A DNA stretch of 64,000 nt, from NCBI GenBank assembly GCA_002633025.1, contig NMRB01000422.1, forward strand, positions 62,001-126,000, given 5' to 3'. The position numbers and the translations under genes were made by a program. Origin of the DNA: Notospermus geniculatus. Lineage: Eukaryota > Nemertea > Pilidiophora > Heteronemertea > Lineidae. Every line of letters begins with the position of its first letter. Positions within the stretch are counted from its first letter, which is position 1. Below are positions 48,843 through 59,521 of this stretch, piece after piece. The notes under the pieces were generated by a model. It was not told the DNA's origin, did not search any database, and saw only the letters and a program-made list of their open reading frames with translations.

Positions 48843-51800
48843 ATGCCTACCAAGTGCACGCTATGTTCATCAAGATCAGCGATTCTGAAAAGACCCAAAA
48901 CGGTAGTTCCTCCTAGCCTAGGTAGGATCTGTGCATGCTGTGGTTTCACTGTGTGTGTGTGCAGTGTGTCTGAGTGTGTGTAGAGACTGTAGCTAGCCTA
49001 TAGTGTGTGCTTGTGCTTGTGTGGTGTGTGCATGTATGTGTGTGATGTAGGCCTACTGCAGGCCTTGTCTTTTAAGGCGAGCTAAAATGTGCATGTGCCT
49101 CACAAACAACAAAAGAAAGTCTATTGTTTGCGAGGCGCATAGGCCTACACATACATTTTAGCTCGCCTTAAAATAAAATACAACAAGGCCTGCTAGTTAG
49201 TGTCATCCATCGATTCCCATGTCGCCTGCGTGTGTATTGTCCAAATCACCAGGGGTCCACGCACAGTACACACCTCACCTGTCACCACCATACATTGCCT
49301 TGATTGGCATCATCGATATAGTTGTTAGGATAGGCTACCCTACATAAAATGATATACACTAGGCCTAGTCACTACACACACGACACATCAATCATCATGA
49401 TCATAATCAGATAATCGTCACGTCAGTGTCAATGCAGTCATGCTAATTGCCGTCCTCCAACGTCTACTACTACCGTACTCCACCGTCCACCACCCCTTAT
49501 TGTACTCTACTGTTATTGTACCGTCCTCTACCTCAATATTCTTTAAAACATCTTTTCTTTATCTATCTTTCTCTTGAAAATTAATGTAAACCACCACATC
49601 AGAATCGCTAATCACATCACAGAATTATATTCTGTTTTTGCCGAGGTTTTTTGTCATCAACCACCACCACGAATCGTCAGTCAGTACCGTACTCTGTACT
49701 GTATGATGTGTTCCTTTCACTCTGACGATACGAAATAGATTTCATCTGTATTTCAGGCTGACACACTGTGTAAAGAATGTTTCTTTTGGGCATTCGAGGA
49801 GGAAGTACACCACACGATTACATCAGCAAAACTGTTTAGTCCTGGGGAATCAGTTGCTGTGGGTGCATCTGGTGGAAAAGGTAAGGACGTGCATTGGACT
49901 TAAACTTGCTGCAGTCTGATTGCCACTGAGCAAAATCGGCTGTTGACACAAAGTGTGCGCTGTACAGCGATCCGTGGAATTCTCTCGCCACCGGTGATCG
50001 CCAAATGTCAAACTGGTTTGATTTTGTGCAAAACAAATGTCTGTGATGGTGTTCTAAGGTCGGAGTTTATCTAAGCATGTCCATTGCACTACCGGTACTT
50101 CATGTCGTTTTTTTGTGCCTTACAGATTCCACAGTCCTCGCATATGTCCTGAAAGTTCTGAATGAACGATATGATTACAGGATCAACTTAATACTTCTGT
50201 CTGTTGATGAGGGAATTACTGGCTACAGAGATGATTCCCTTGAGGTAAGGACCGAAGAGAAATACGCATTGAGCCACTGTTACATGGGAGCTCATTTCTC
50301 ACTCATCTTTCGTGATGTGGCACAAATCATCCATAACCTAAAGAATAAGCATTGCATTCTCCATTTTACCTGTTCAAATTGGCATTTATTTTCTGAGTTT
50401 GATTTTGAATGGAAAATGAGGAGTGAAAAATGAAAGTGAAAGGTTCATTTCTGTGCAACACATGTCCTTATGGTGACTTCCCCAATCAGATAGTGTTACC
50501 GGTACATGTAATTAACTTCAGCCAGTTGTGTAGTATTCCTACTGAATGTTTCTATCATAGATCCTTACTAGGCCTAAGTTAAGTCAGTACAGCTCACTTC
50601 CTTCTGAGATCATGCAGCTCCTAGGAAATCGGGTACCCAGTATCTGGCGGAAAAACATTGGTACTCTAACTGAAGTCATCTATTTCTTGGCATAATACCG
50701 GTACATAGAAAATGAGTGCGACACCTTGTTGAAGATCAACTACTTATTGGTCCAAGGACCCGATACAAGCTTTCGACACTTACTGTGTCTTCATCAGGTA
50801 TGAAAACTTTTGGAAATGGCAAGCTATATACAGAGTAGCAAATGTAAATACAGGGATTAGCAAGAGGAATTATAAACATATGAGTTCAAAAAGAGGTGTG
50901 AGCTGAGGAGATTGTAGTAATCACAAGTCACAATCAAAAGTTATAGTGGGACAGGAATCCACTGTCTCGGTTCAGTCCATTGTCTGTATATAGCTTGCCA
51001 TTTCCAAAAGTTTTCATACCTGATGAAGACACAGTAAGTGTCGAAAGCTTGTATCGGGTCCTCGGACCAATAAATAGTTGATCTTCAACAAGGTGTCGCA
51101 CTCATTTTCTATGTATTTCAACAATTAGATCAACACGACAACATACTACCTATTTCTTGGCATAGATTTCAAATCATATATTCTTCATCTCTTTTCCAGA
51201 CAGTTAAGAGGAACCAACAGCAGTATGATTTACCATTGAAAATAGTCTCATATGAGGTAAGAATTGTAATATTTTCATATGCTATGGTAGAATATTCGTC
51301 CCAATGCCTCGTATTCCCTCGCTACCCAATGGCTAGCCAGGCGAGTTTCTGTGAATGCTAGATTCTGCAGCACCTACTGTACGTACATGTACATCATGGA
51401 TAGCATTTGTTGAAGTTTTAAATATGTGGATTATGATTGTACACTTAGACATTATGATTATGATTATACATTTAGACATTCGAAAACCTTCAGATATACA
51501 TGTACCTTTGGCCCTGATTCTGTAGGCAAAACAGCAAGACCAAAGTCCAACTGACCTAAATGACATTCAGTCCGTTTTCTGTTATACAGGAGTTGTATGG
51601 CTGGACCATGGATGCTATAGTCAAGGAAATAGGGTTGAAAAACAACTGTAAGTAGTGCTGAATACATTCATTTATGATTTAAACTGAATGAGTCCATTCG
51701 GTGTTATCATATTGTACAGGTCACTTGTAGAATAAACGAATATTTGTTTATACCTCAAACGATTCAAACCATTGAATGATTTTCAGAAGTTAGCAAGACT

Positions 51801-54800
51801 ACCAGACCATTTAAATAAACATGTATGTCATCTCGTCAGGTACATTCTGTGGAGTGTTTCGGAGGCAGGCCTTAGACCGAGGAGCAGCATTACTTGGGGC
51901 AGACAAGATCACCACAGGACACAATGCTGATGATATAGCAGAAACTGTGATAATGAATGGTAGGTTTTAAGTCATTTACTTGTACTTGTTATTTGGAGGA
52001 GAGATAAAAGTTAAATGCAGTGGAACCTCCCTTAACAGACACCTCTGCTATTAAGAGGACACCTCTCTATTAAGGACACCAAAGTGCAGTCCCAAACAGG
52101 TCATTTCTATTCACTTTGACCTCTGTAATCAGGACACCTCTCAATTAAGGACAGCATTTGTCAGTCCCAGAGGTGTCCTTAATAGAAAGGTTGCACTGTG
52201 GTTTCAGACATTGTAGATAGAAATAGAGACAGGTCTACAAGAAGTTTCCGAGTAGCCAACCTGCAGAACTACCGGTTCTGGGTGTTGCTGTGACAGCTGT
52301 ACCTTTTTCGATGCTCATCCATGTTGTACTGCTTCAAGGGGTTGTGACACGACATTTTGTTCTTTTGATAACGTCTTCGGTATGAGCACTTGCAGTGCCA
52401 TCCTGTTGTGATAAATAAAAAGTTGGACAGGTTACTCATTCCTGTTCACTATTGTTCTTCTCCCCAGTTCTACGTGGTGATGTTGCAAGACTTCGTAGAT
52501 GTACTGCAATTACAACAGTAAGTTGTCTCTCCGTGCTCCTCATCACTGAGGCAGCTACTTAACTTACAGTCTTTGTGTAGAAGTGAAATACTGGTAAAAG
52601 ACTTTATATTTACCCAATGGTCTGCGTCACACTGTAGCATGAAGATGTGCTTCATGGGTAACTTTATTAGCAGGGAAACCTATTTGCAAACCTACATGTA
52701 AAGTCTGATGTCCAATGAAGCAAATGCACTTTCGCATTTTGTACTCATGTTCTTGACTGAAGGTGCACTGTACACAGGACAAAAACTTTAACAAAGATGT
52801 TAATAAGATATCCTTCATCCCTTTCAGAGCAATGATGGAATGTTGCCACGGTGTAAACCATTCAAATACACATACGAAAAAGAAATAGTAATGTGAGTAT
52901 TACTGGTACACCCTCGCTTTAATTGATTTGAATACCATGAAAAGCCACATTCCTTTGTTTCGTACTTACCAGGTTGTGCTTTGTATTTTCCATATTATTT
53001 TATCACCTAGAAATACCGTGCAAAAACTCAATGAACTGCCACATGCACTTGTATTTCTTTAGTTTTCAGTACTTTAAATTCATTAAATAGAAATTATACC
53101 ATGCAAAATACAATGGAAGGCCACATACCCTTTTACTGTACTTCATGCCTAGCACAGACTGTTTTCTCACATATCTTTATTCACAAAACAAAATGTTTGG
53201 TGTTTTCATATTCAGGTATGCCTACTTCAAGAAACTTGATTATTTCTCTACCGAGTGTATTTATTCACCGAATGCGTATCGGTAAGTAAAGAGAATAAGG
53301 AACAGAGGGTACTCAAGAAATCCTCCATATTCTCTATAAATGAACCCCTGACCTCTAACTGTCATCCATGACCCAATAAAGAGCTCCAGTTGACTTCGTG
53401 GGTTGCATGACCTAAATGCTAAACTGGCCAAATCACCAACTAGTCTCCAGGGGCCTAAGGGTTGAGTGAAAGGTACAAACTGTCTTCACCACTACCTTTC
53501 AGAGGATACGCGCGTACATTTATCAAAGATCTTGAAGCTATTCGACCAAGTGCAATAATAGGTAGGTTGGAGTAAGTTGGCGAACAAATTCCCTCGGTAG
53601 TTATCCTCAGCAATCTGACTGACATGTGACATGAAATCATGTTGCTGGCATGTTGGTAAGCCTCGACATAGGCATTGGAGAGTTTTAATGTCATTAGAAG
53701 CAGATATTTTAAAACTAGCATTTTAGGTCATCAGGCTAACTCAATCCCTGTGATGGGAATATGACTTCACTAGCGTTTGCGGTCGTCATAATCAGTTACT
53801 GATGTATCATGTGTCAATGACATTAACTCTCTTCAGATATAATCCACTCGGGAGAAAGTCTGTCTATTAAGAAGGATGTGAAAATGCCAGTGAGGGGTAA
53901 GTGCTAAACCATTTCTGTCCCAGCCATATTTTCGCATTACCAGTATTTCGTAGAGTACCACCCCTAGTCCTGGTACACCGGGACAATGATGGCATTTGTT
54001 TAGAGTTGGATATTACAGCATCATTTTGGTCCTTCCTTTCTTTCCTTAGGTTTATGTACAAGATGTGGTTATATCTCAAGCCAGGCAATCTGTAAAGCAT
54101 GCATACTGCTAGAGGGTCTCAACAAGGGAATGCCAAAGTAAGTTGGACTGTACTGAAACCACGTCTGATTGGTGAATTCTCCTCATTTGCTTCTTGACAT
54201 AGGTATTGCAACAGGATTATAAAAATAGTGCTATTACTGACTGACTTGAACCGGTTGTATCTAAGGCACCTGGCGCCGTATGCATAAAACATCTTAAGTG
54301 TAAAATTTCCCTTAACCTATTGTTCCAAACAAAAGATAAGGAAAATTTTACACTTAAGATGTTTTGTGCATACGGCCCCAGGTCAAAGACTTTTCCACTC
54401 TTCTTATTTTTCAGGCTGGGTATTGGAAAAGCTCACAAAGTCAGAAGGGTAAGTGACTGGTCATTGGGCTTTTGAGTGGCACATTGGAAACATCAGCGCC
54501 TGTCATCGCACAGGCTCTGGGCTCGATCCCCAGTTGGATTCAGTCTCCAATGATTATGGAGAGAGCGTAGTCGAAGGCCAAAGTGACCGTAGGCCTTGAT
54601 ACATGTATGTCAAGATGATGTGTCAACTATCTGAGTGAACCAAAAAGTTAGCTTCGTGAAAGTGAATTATATTTGCAGGCCCTATACTTTGTTGTCAACT
54701 GTGAAGCAGTGAATTTTTTATCATTACAGCAAGCCAAGGAAAGAGAAGCCAAAGAGAGGTCCTCAGGTGAAAAGTTAGGGTCACCCAGTATAGACTTCTG

Positions 54801-54801
54801 A
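48843..54801 (+). CDS. CTU1: Cytoplasmic tRNA 2-thiolation protein 1
   Basis: Exons: 48843-48902, 49757-49880, 50126-50244, 51200-51256, 51590-51647, 51840-51959, 52468-52517, 52828-52892, 53216-53281, 53503-53561, 53837-53896, 54050-54137, 54415-54448, 54730-54801. These give 344 codons including stop, all GT/AG and in phase; 343 residues, close to human CTU1. The enzyme, with CTU2, thiolates U34 of cytosolic Lys, Glu and Gln tRNAs using sulfur from URM1. Motifs: N-terminal CTLC and CKEC zinc pairs, the ATP-binding PP-loop [35 protein letters not shown], the TFCG cysteine, [10 protein letters not shown], and C-terminal CTRC and CKAC zinc pairs. All catalytic features are intact. The start is the first ATG, giving [10 protein letters not shown] as in orthologues. 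A candidate AATAAA is at 55123. Confidence 0.96.
49060..49191. mobile_element. Foldback element related to 12279-12386 (CTU1 intron 1)
   Basis: The arms AGGCGAGCTAAAATGT and ATTTTAGCTCGCCTT surround a CACAAACAAC / CTATTGTTTGCGAGGCGCAT core. The core is 18/20 identical to the other foldback, while the outer arms are strongly diverged. Confidence 0.6.
50702..51115. mobile_element. Long-inverted-repeat element in CTU1 intron 3
   Basis: Arms of about 132 bases (50702-50833 and 50984-51115) are nearly perfect complements, beginning TACATAGAAAATGAGTGCGA and including CTTTCGACACTTACTGTGTC. A 150-base non-coding loop separates them. Confidence 0.8.
52018..52198. mobile_element. Pogo/Tigger-like MITE in CTU1 intron 6
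   Basis: Begins CAGTGGAACCTCCCTTAA, ends AGAAAGGTTGCACTG, with internal AGGACACCTCTCTATTAAGG. The same family as 41048-41225. Confidence 0.65.
54272..54378. mobile_element. Palindromic MITE in CTU1 intron 12
   Basis: The arms GGCGCCGTATGCATAAAACA and TGTTTTGTGCATACGGCCCC are inverted through CTTAAGTGTAAAATTT. It ends about 37 bases before the acceptor of exon 13. Confidence 0.7.
54455..54600 (+). mobile_element. tRNA-like SINE fragment in CTU1 intron 13
   Basis: GAGTGGCACATTGG resembles an A box and GGGCTCGATCCCC a B box at the expected spacing, followed by a unique-looking tail. Weak. Confidence 0.4.
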
Positions 54802-55122
54802 TACAACTGTTAGTGGATTTGAACTGAAAGACAAGCAGGTTGTTCTCCATGTCTACTGGGGACTGGTTGAAAGAGAAAGCCTGGAGCATGCCCGTGAGGC
54901 TGGTGAATTTGCTGGATTGGTATCCGAACTTGATTACCTGGACATTGTCACCCCGTCTTCTGGACAGAGATACCAGTAATCAAGATAGTGTGTTGCTGAT
55001 AGAGGGAGTAAATACAAATGCAATATTGGTTGACAAATTTTAAATTTGGAAGATAGAATTGGAATTGAGAAAAATGTCCTCAGAATGAAGATGTACGACT
55101 TTATGAAGTACATGTTTTATGA

Positions 55123-55128
55123 AATAAA
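55123..55128 (+). terminator. Polyadenylation signal AATAAA of CTU1
   Basis: AATAAA about 320 bases after the CTU1 stop, followed by T-rich sequence. Confidence 0.5.
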
Positions 55129-55230
55129 TTATATTTGTTTTATCACTTAATTTGTTGTCCAGTGCTAATGTTCTGTTGATATGTTGATCAATTATTTTTG
55201 CCTCGCTGTAGCAAGGGAAGGCAAGACCGG

Positions 55231-55692
55231 TCAGTCCTCCATGTATGTGCACCTGAGGAAGCCTAACCATTGATCAGATTGGAGGGGATCAGAGCTGTGA
55301 TTACACTCAGGTTTGGCAGTCCAAATGCATGGGCTGTTGGAGCCAACACAGTGTGTTTCACCTTCTTTATTGAGCTCCAAATAATGGCCCGTCCAGTATT
55401 GGTTAATCTCATTAAAGATTAGTAAAGTGCCATCTAGAGTTCCTTGTAAATTTGCAGCTGTGCCAGTGGTTGCCAGAACATACTGGGTCTTCTTCCGGTT
55501 GTTCGTATGCGTTAGTGCTTCAGGTGAGGCTCCGGTTAGGGTTGAGTGGAAATGGTCAGCAAAAGAGGCATGTCTGATTGACGTTTTGGCATGTTCTGCA
55601 GTATACCGTTCATGCATAATAAACGAGGTCAGTCTTGGTTTATCATATGAATACCTACCTTCAACCGCAGTAAACTGCTGCGAATGAGGCAT
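55231..55692 (-). CDS. Hypothetical ORF, 153 residues, between CTU1 and AKIP1
   Basis: An ATG-started frame (MPHSQQFTAVEGRYSYDK) unusually long for this AT-rich DNA, but without a recognised domain, signal peptide or membrane segment. It has a candidate acceptor (ATTCGCAG just inside its start) and a candidate donor near 55251, so it may instead be an internal exon. It lies in the 1.6 kb between the 3' ends of two convergent genes and may be chance. A shorter frame overlaps on the plus strand. Confidence 0.25.
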   Translation of the reverse strand: MPHSQQFTAVEGRYSYDKPRLTSFIMHERYTAEHAKTSIRHASFADHFHSTLTGASPEALTHTNNRKKTQYVLATTGTAANLQGTLDGTLLIFNEINQYWTGHYLELNKEGETHCVGSNSPCIWTAKPECNHSSDPLQSDQWLGFLRCTYMED

Positions 55693-56069
55693 TAGAAAAG
55701 GGCCCCAAAATGAATTACTGTAGAAAATTGCCGATTGACCGATATCGGAAGAAGACCCAGTATTTAGCCAGAGACCACTTTGGACAAGTCTGTCTGTCTA
55801 TACTTTATGATGCTGAAACTCCATTATGGAAATGAGACCGAGTTTCTTGGATTAGTTTTTGGTCATGCACATCTAATAATCCCCTATGGGAAACGTTTTG
55901 TCTCACTTGTTGCCACAATTTTGTGATGATGGGATCTTTTCATGTGGCCAACATATAATAAGGCAAGGTTCAGCAGAATAAATGTGGTGACATAGGGAGC
56001 AATGCTGAGAACCCCTGATGGCCTGTGTGTGAAATACAAAATGCAAGAGACCAAATGTACAAATTACAC

Positions 56070-56075
56070 TTTATT
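56070..56075 (-). terminator. Polyadenylation signal AATAAA of AKIP1
   Basis: AATAAA on the minus strand about 320 bases after the AKIP1 stop. Confidence 0.5.
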
Positions 56076-56197
56076 TATATTAATAAAATAAATACTCATA
56101 AAATAATGACAGTGTATTCAAAGCATCTAAATATTGTGTAGAAATTCAAATCTTGAATGCAATACTGCTTTTCAGAATGCATTATTTGCAGATTAAG

Positions 56198-56265
56198 CAC
56201 AGGGGCTTGGAATTTCGCATCATACGAACCTAGACTCGTATGATGCGAAATCCCAAGCCCCTGTG
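56198..56265. mobile_element. 68-base foldback with 7-base target duplication
   Basis: Two 30-base arms starting CACAGGGGCTTGG with one mismatch and a seven-base loop. The flanks are GATTAAG on both sides (56191-56197 and 56266-56272). It lies in the AKIP1 3' UTR, between the stop and the AATAAA. Confidence 0.7.
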
Positions 56266-56397
56266 GATTAAGGCCATATATAATCTTGTATTGGAAACAG
56301 CTGACAAATGGGAATCGATCCTTCAATGGGGTAAAAACATCCGAGCTAGACTATTTGACAAGATGTGTAGCAGTATTTACAACACGAGTATTTCCTA

Positions 56398-59315
56398 TCA
56401 CACAACAAAGTCAAGATTTGCACTTTGCCCATGCTCTACATGGACAACATGAGTTTGTTGTTGAGCTTTTCCCCAGACTCCAGCTGTCACAGAATATGTT
56501 CCCGGCTGGACTACAACATGGACATCTTCAGCCCTCTGAAGCTGAAAAAGAGGAAAATCAATCTATCAATCGATCATTAAAGGATTAGAGCGCTAGTATC
56601 CACAAGATGAATTTGTGATCTCTGAGGCCGCATGCACACTGCAAGCAAAATGGTGAAGTGAAGCGAAGCAAGTTTCACCAAGCGAAGTGGCGAAAACCTT
56701 TAAATACTCCGGAAGCATTGGTGTGTACAAACTGAGAGCGATCAGCGCCATTGCTTGCAGTGTGCGCACGGTCTAACACTGTAAGGCTCAGCTAATGAGA
56801 CGTGTTCCTGCCTAGTCCATAGAATAAAAACGTCTTTAGCCTCCCAAAGATGGACTAACTACATGTACGTTTTCGGCGAACTGACCCGATTTACTATACA
56901 TGTACATTTTGTAATGCATTTTTGTAGTTCGTCTTACTGCCGCTAGGTGGCGCCCTCTATGTGACGTCGGCAGTCAAATGACTCACTTGAGATCCAATAC
57001 CATGCTCCTTTAATGGTGTAAAAAAAAAAAAAAAAAGACGGTGTGTGACAGAACTCACCGGGTTTTTGTGTTGAACCTCTGTGTACTGTGGAGTGTGAAA
57101 GCGATTACAGTGATACTTGTCTTTGTGATCTAGATGAGATTCAGGGCAACCTTTGTAGAACCTCTGAAAAAAAAAAACATCACTTGAACCATTCATTTTA
57201 AACTGCACAAGACAGACAATGAAGATATTATACAAACTTCAACAAGGTTTTGGGGGTCTACCAGTTTTTTTTCTGAGACGCAGTGAGGCCTGGTGAGGCT
57301 GAAAACTATTTACGATCCTTTGAAATAGCACACCGCCCAATTTCTATTTTTACCAGCGAAGGTCAGACAAATATTAGATAACAAGTAGACTTTACTGAGT
57401 GACCACATTGTCGATGGTGAGACAGGACAAAAGCAGGGTCGGACAAACAAAATGAAATTGACACGTCCGACGTCACTCGGCGGTTCGCTATTCTAGATCA
57501 CAGATTTACCGGTACTTACATTACACTGCCGGGATGCTACAGACATATAGTGAAGCATTGAAGAGAATGCATCATCTATACTGGTGTACGTCATCTGGTC
57601 CTGAAAAATGTGACATAAGTTTGTTCTTTTAAACCTAACTGGTTAGAAAACCTCTCTCCCAAAAACTTGTACAGGCATTCAGTCATAATCCCCCAGATGG
57701 TAGCCTCGCACCATTGGCTTATCAGCCAAGCACATGAACCAAATGTCTGAATAGTGGTTCCACTCCATATGAAGCATTTTCTTTGATTGTAGCAAAATAT
57801 TCTGATATTATTCCCCCTTTTTAAGCTTTCAACTGCTTGTGGATGTACTTTTCTTTACCTTTACGGGATTTTTCCCAAATGTTTTCGGTTTGGGCCATTC
57901 AATTTTTCGCTGACAAGCTCGACGATAGACATCTTTTCCCTGTCTGTTTGCCCGACATAATGTACATGATGTCCAATGCCAGTCTTTGTTGTGGTGCTGT
58001 AAACAAAACACAGGCCTATCATATACGGCTTAACTGCATCATAATCCCCCATCACAGGGTCCGTGTTTAAGGGCTATTGTTAGGGTCAGGAGCAGTCTTA
58101 GGGCTATTGTTAGTGCCAGGAACAGTGTTGGTGGGGGGGGGATAATGTAAAAATGCCGGTTCCAGTGTGGCTATTCAAATCCTGGGAAACGCTGGGGAAG
58201 AAGTTCCGCCACGTCACACTCGGAAGAACTTCAGGAACAAGTTTAGAATCCCCGATCAGTGCCTAAAAAAAGGTCATCAAATGACGGAATAAGCCGCATT
58301 GTACAATAGGATTTCCATTGTGTGCCATGGAGAAACGTCACTTCCGATCGGGGATTCTAAACTTTAGCCGTACTTTACAATCCCTGGGGCCGGTTGCACA
58401 AAACTCATGTTAGCGCTAACATGGTGTTAGCGCTAACTTTTATGTTAGATGACGTCAAAATCCATTGTCATTTTACGTCATTTAACATGATGTTAGCGCT
58501 AACATCATGTTAGCGCTAACATGAGTTTTGTGCAACCCAGCCCAGGTCATCAATTGACGGAATAAGCCGCATTATTTGTTACGATTGTAGGCCTAGGCCT
58601 AGGCCTAGTACAATTAGGATTTCCATTGTGTGCCACTTCTGAGCAGGGATTCTAAAGTTCTTCCCAGTGGCTGAGTTGAGTGCACATTTGTGACTGCACT
58701 GTCCCTGTGACTGTGTCTGTGTCAGTGTGTGTAGGCCTCGGCCTTGGAGTGCATGACTGCAGACTGATATGGCCTGTGTGCTGTGTCTGTGACCTGTGTG
58801 TGTCAAACTCGCTAGCCCAGTGGTACGGCGTTCCGCGTTTTCGGTTTGCTCCACGGTGAAACCGTCTGACCTCTGCGTTGGAGATTGCTGTGTGTGTGTG
58901 TGTGTGTGTGCAGTGTGTGTGTGTATGTGTGTGTGTGGGCCTTCATCATTCATGTTCATTCATTCATCATCATTCATATCCACCACAGGAATATGTATCG
59001 CTGAAGCAGAAGGGTCCCTTTGGGACCCTTACTACTGACAACACTTATTCTTATATTACGGTCCGTAATATAAGTGTTGTCAGTAAGGGTCCCAAAGGGA
59101 CCCTTCTGCTTCAGCGATACACATTCCTGTGATTCATCACTACCACCATCACCATGCACATGATGCATGATGACCATGGCCGGCCACAGCATAGGGTAGG
59201 ATAGCAGTCAGAGAGGAGACCGCGAACTTATTTCAGTGTGGGGATTCTCAAGTTTTACGCCATCTCATTACAGTAGACACTTCCATACCAGATGAGATGA
59301 TCTGCATCGATCCAT
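56398..59315 (-). CDS. AKIP1: A-kinase-interacting protein 1 homologue
   Basis: Exons: candidate first 59315-59289, then 57996-57859, 57600-57520, 57163-57059, 56541-56398 (stop at 56398). All junctions are phase 0. The product is about 164 residues versus 210 in human AKIP1. AKIP1 binds the PKA catalytic subunit and p65 of NF-kB, in nucleus and mitochondria. The diagnostic C-terminal block is present: VVVQPGTYSVTAGVWGK then THVVHVEHGQSANLDF, matching the human PGTYSVTVG ... THVV-V--GQS-DL pattern. Upstream, LCRANRQGKDVYRRACQRK fits the basic helix near the human N-terminus, and YTSIDDAFSSMLHYMSVAS the middle segment. The first exon (MDRCRSSHL) is a guess: it has an ATG, a GTATGG donor and the right phase, but only nine codons. 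The last exon may start six bases later, at 56535. Confidence 0.82.
56626..56773. mobile_element. MITE in the last AKIP1 intron
   Basis: The ends GGCCGCATGCACACTGCAAG and CTTGCAGTGTGCGCACGGTC are inverted; 148 bases. Confidence 0.65.
57331..57492. repeat. Dispersed repeat, copy 2
   Basis: Homologous to 30958-31110 along most of its length. It lies in the intron between exons 57600-57520 and 57163-57059 of AKIP1. Confidence 0.45.
58386..58543. mobile_element. MITE family 4, copy 2 (AKIP1 intron 1)
   Basis: The ends GGGGCCGGTTGCACAAAACT and AGTTTTGTGCAACCCAGCCC surround four TTAGCGCTAA blocks and a TGACGTCAAAA / TTTTACGTCA centre. A better-preserved relative of 37608-37764. Confidence 0.75.
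58888..58938. repeat. (TG)n microsatellite
   Basis: Interrupted TG dinucleotide run of about 50 bases, with looser TG-rich sequence from 58720. Confidence 0.85.
58984..59131. mobile_element. 148-base near-perfect palindrome (AKIP1 intron 1)
   Basis: Arms of about 73 bases beginning CACAGGAATATGTATCGCTG, identical except for a few small differences, with the centre at TTACGGTCCGTAA. No target duplication recognised. Confidence 0.75.
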
Positions 59316-59521
59316 GACTTTGTCGTGAAAAATACTGGTGTTTTCGCAACTGAAATGGCCGCTTTTTCAGCCCGTTTTTTAACTTTTTTTACTTTTTTTT
59401 AATTTCATGGTAAACACAGAAAGACCAATTCTGCTTAGGCCGTACCTTAGACTACCTCAAGGAAGTGGCGAACTGCCGAGGACAAAATTCAAATTCAAAT
59501 TCAAATAGTTTTATTGCTCCG

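Noticed and set aside
57861-58055. Alternative minus-strand frame over an AKIP1 exon
   Set aside because: Does not fit the phase-0 junctions and lacks the AKIP1-like basic helix.
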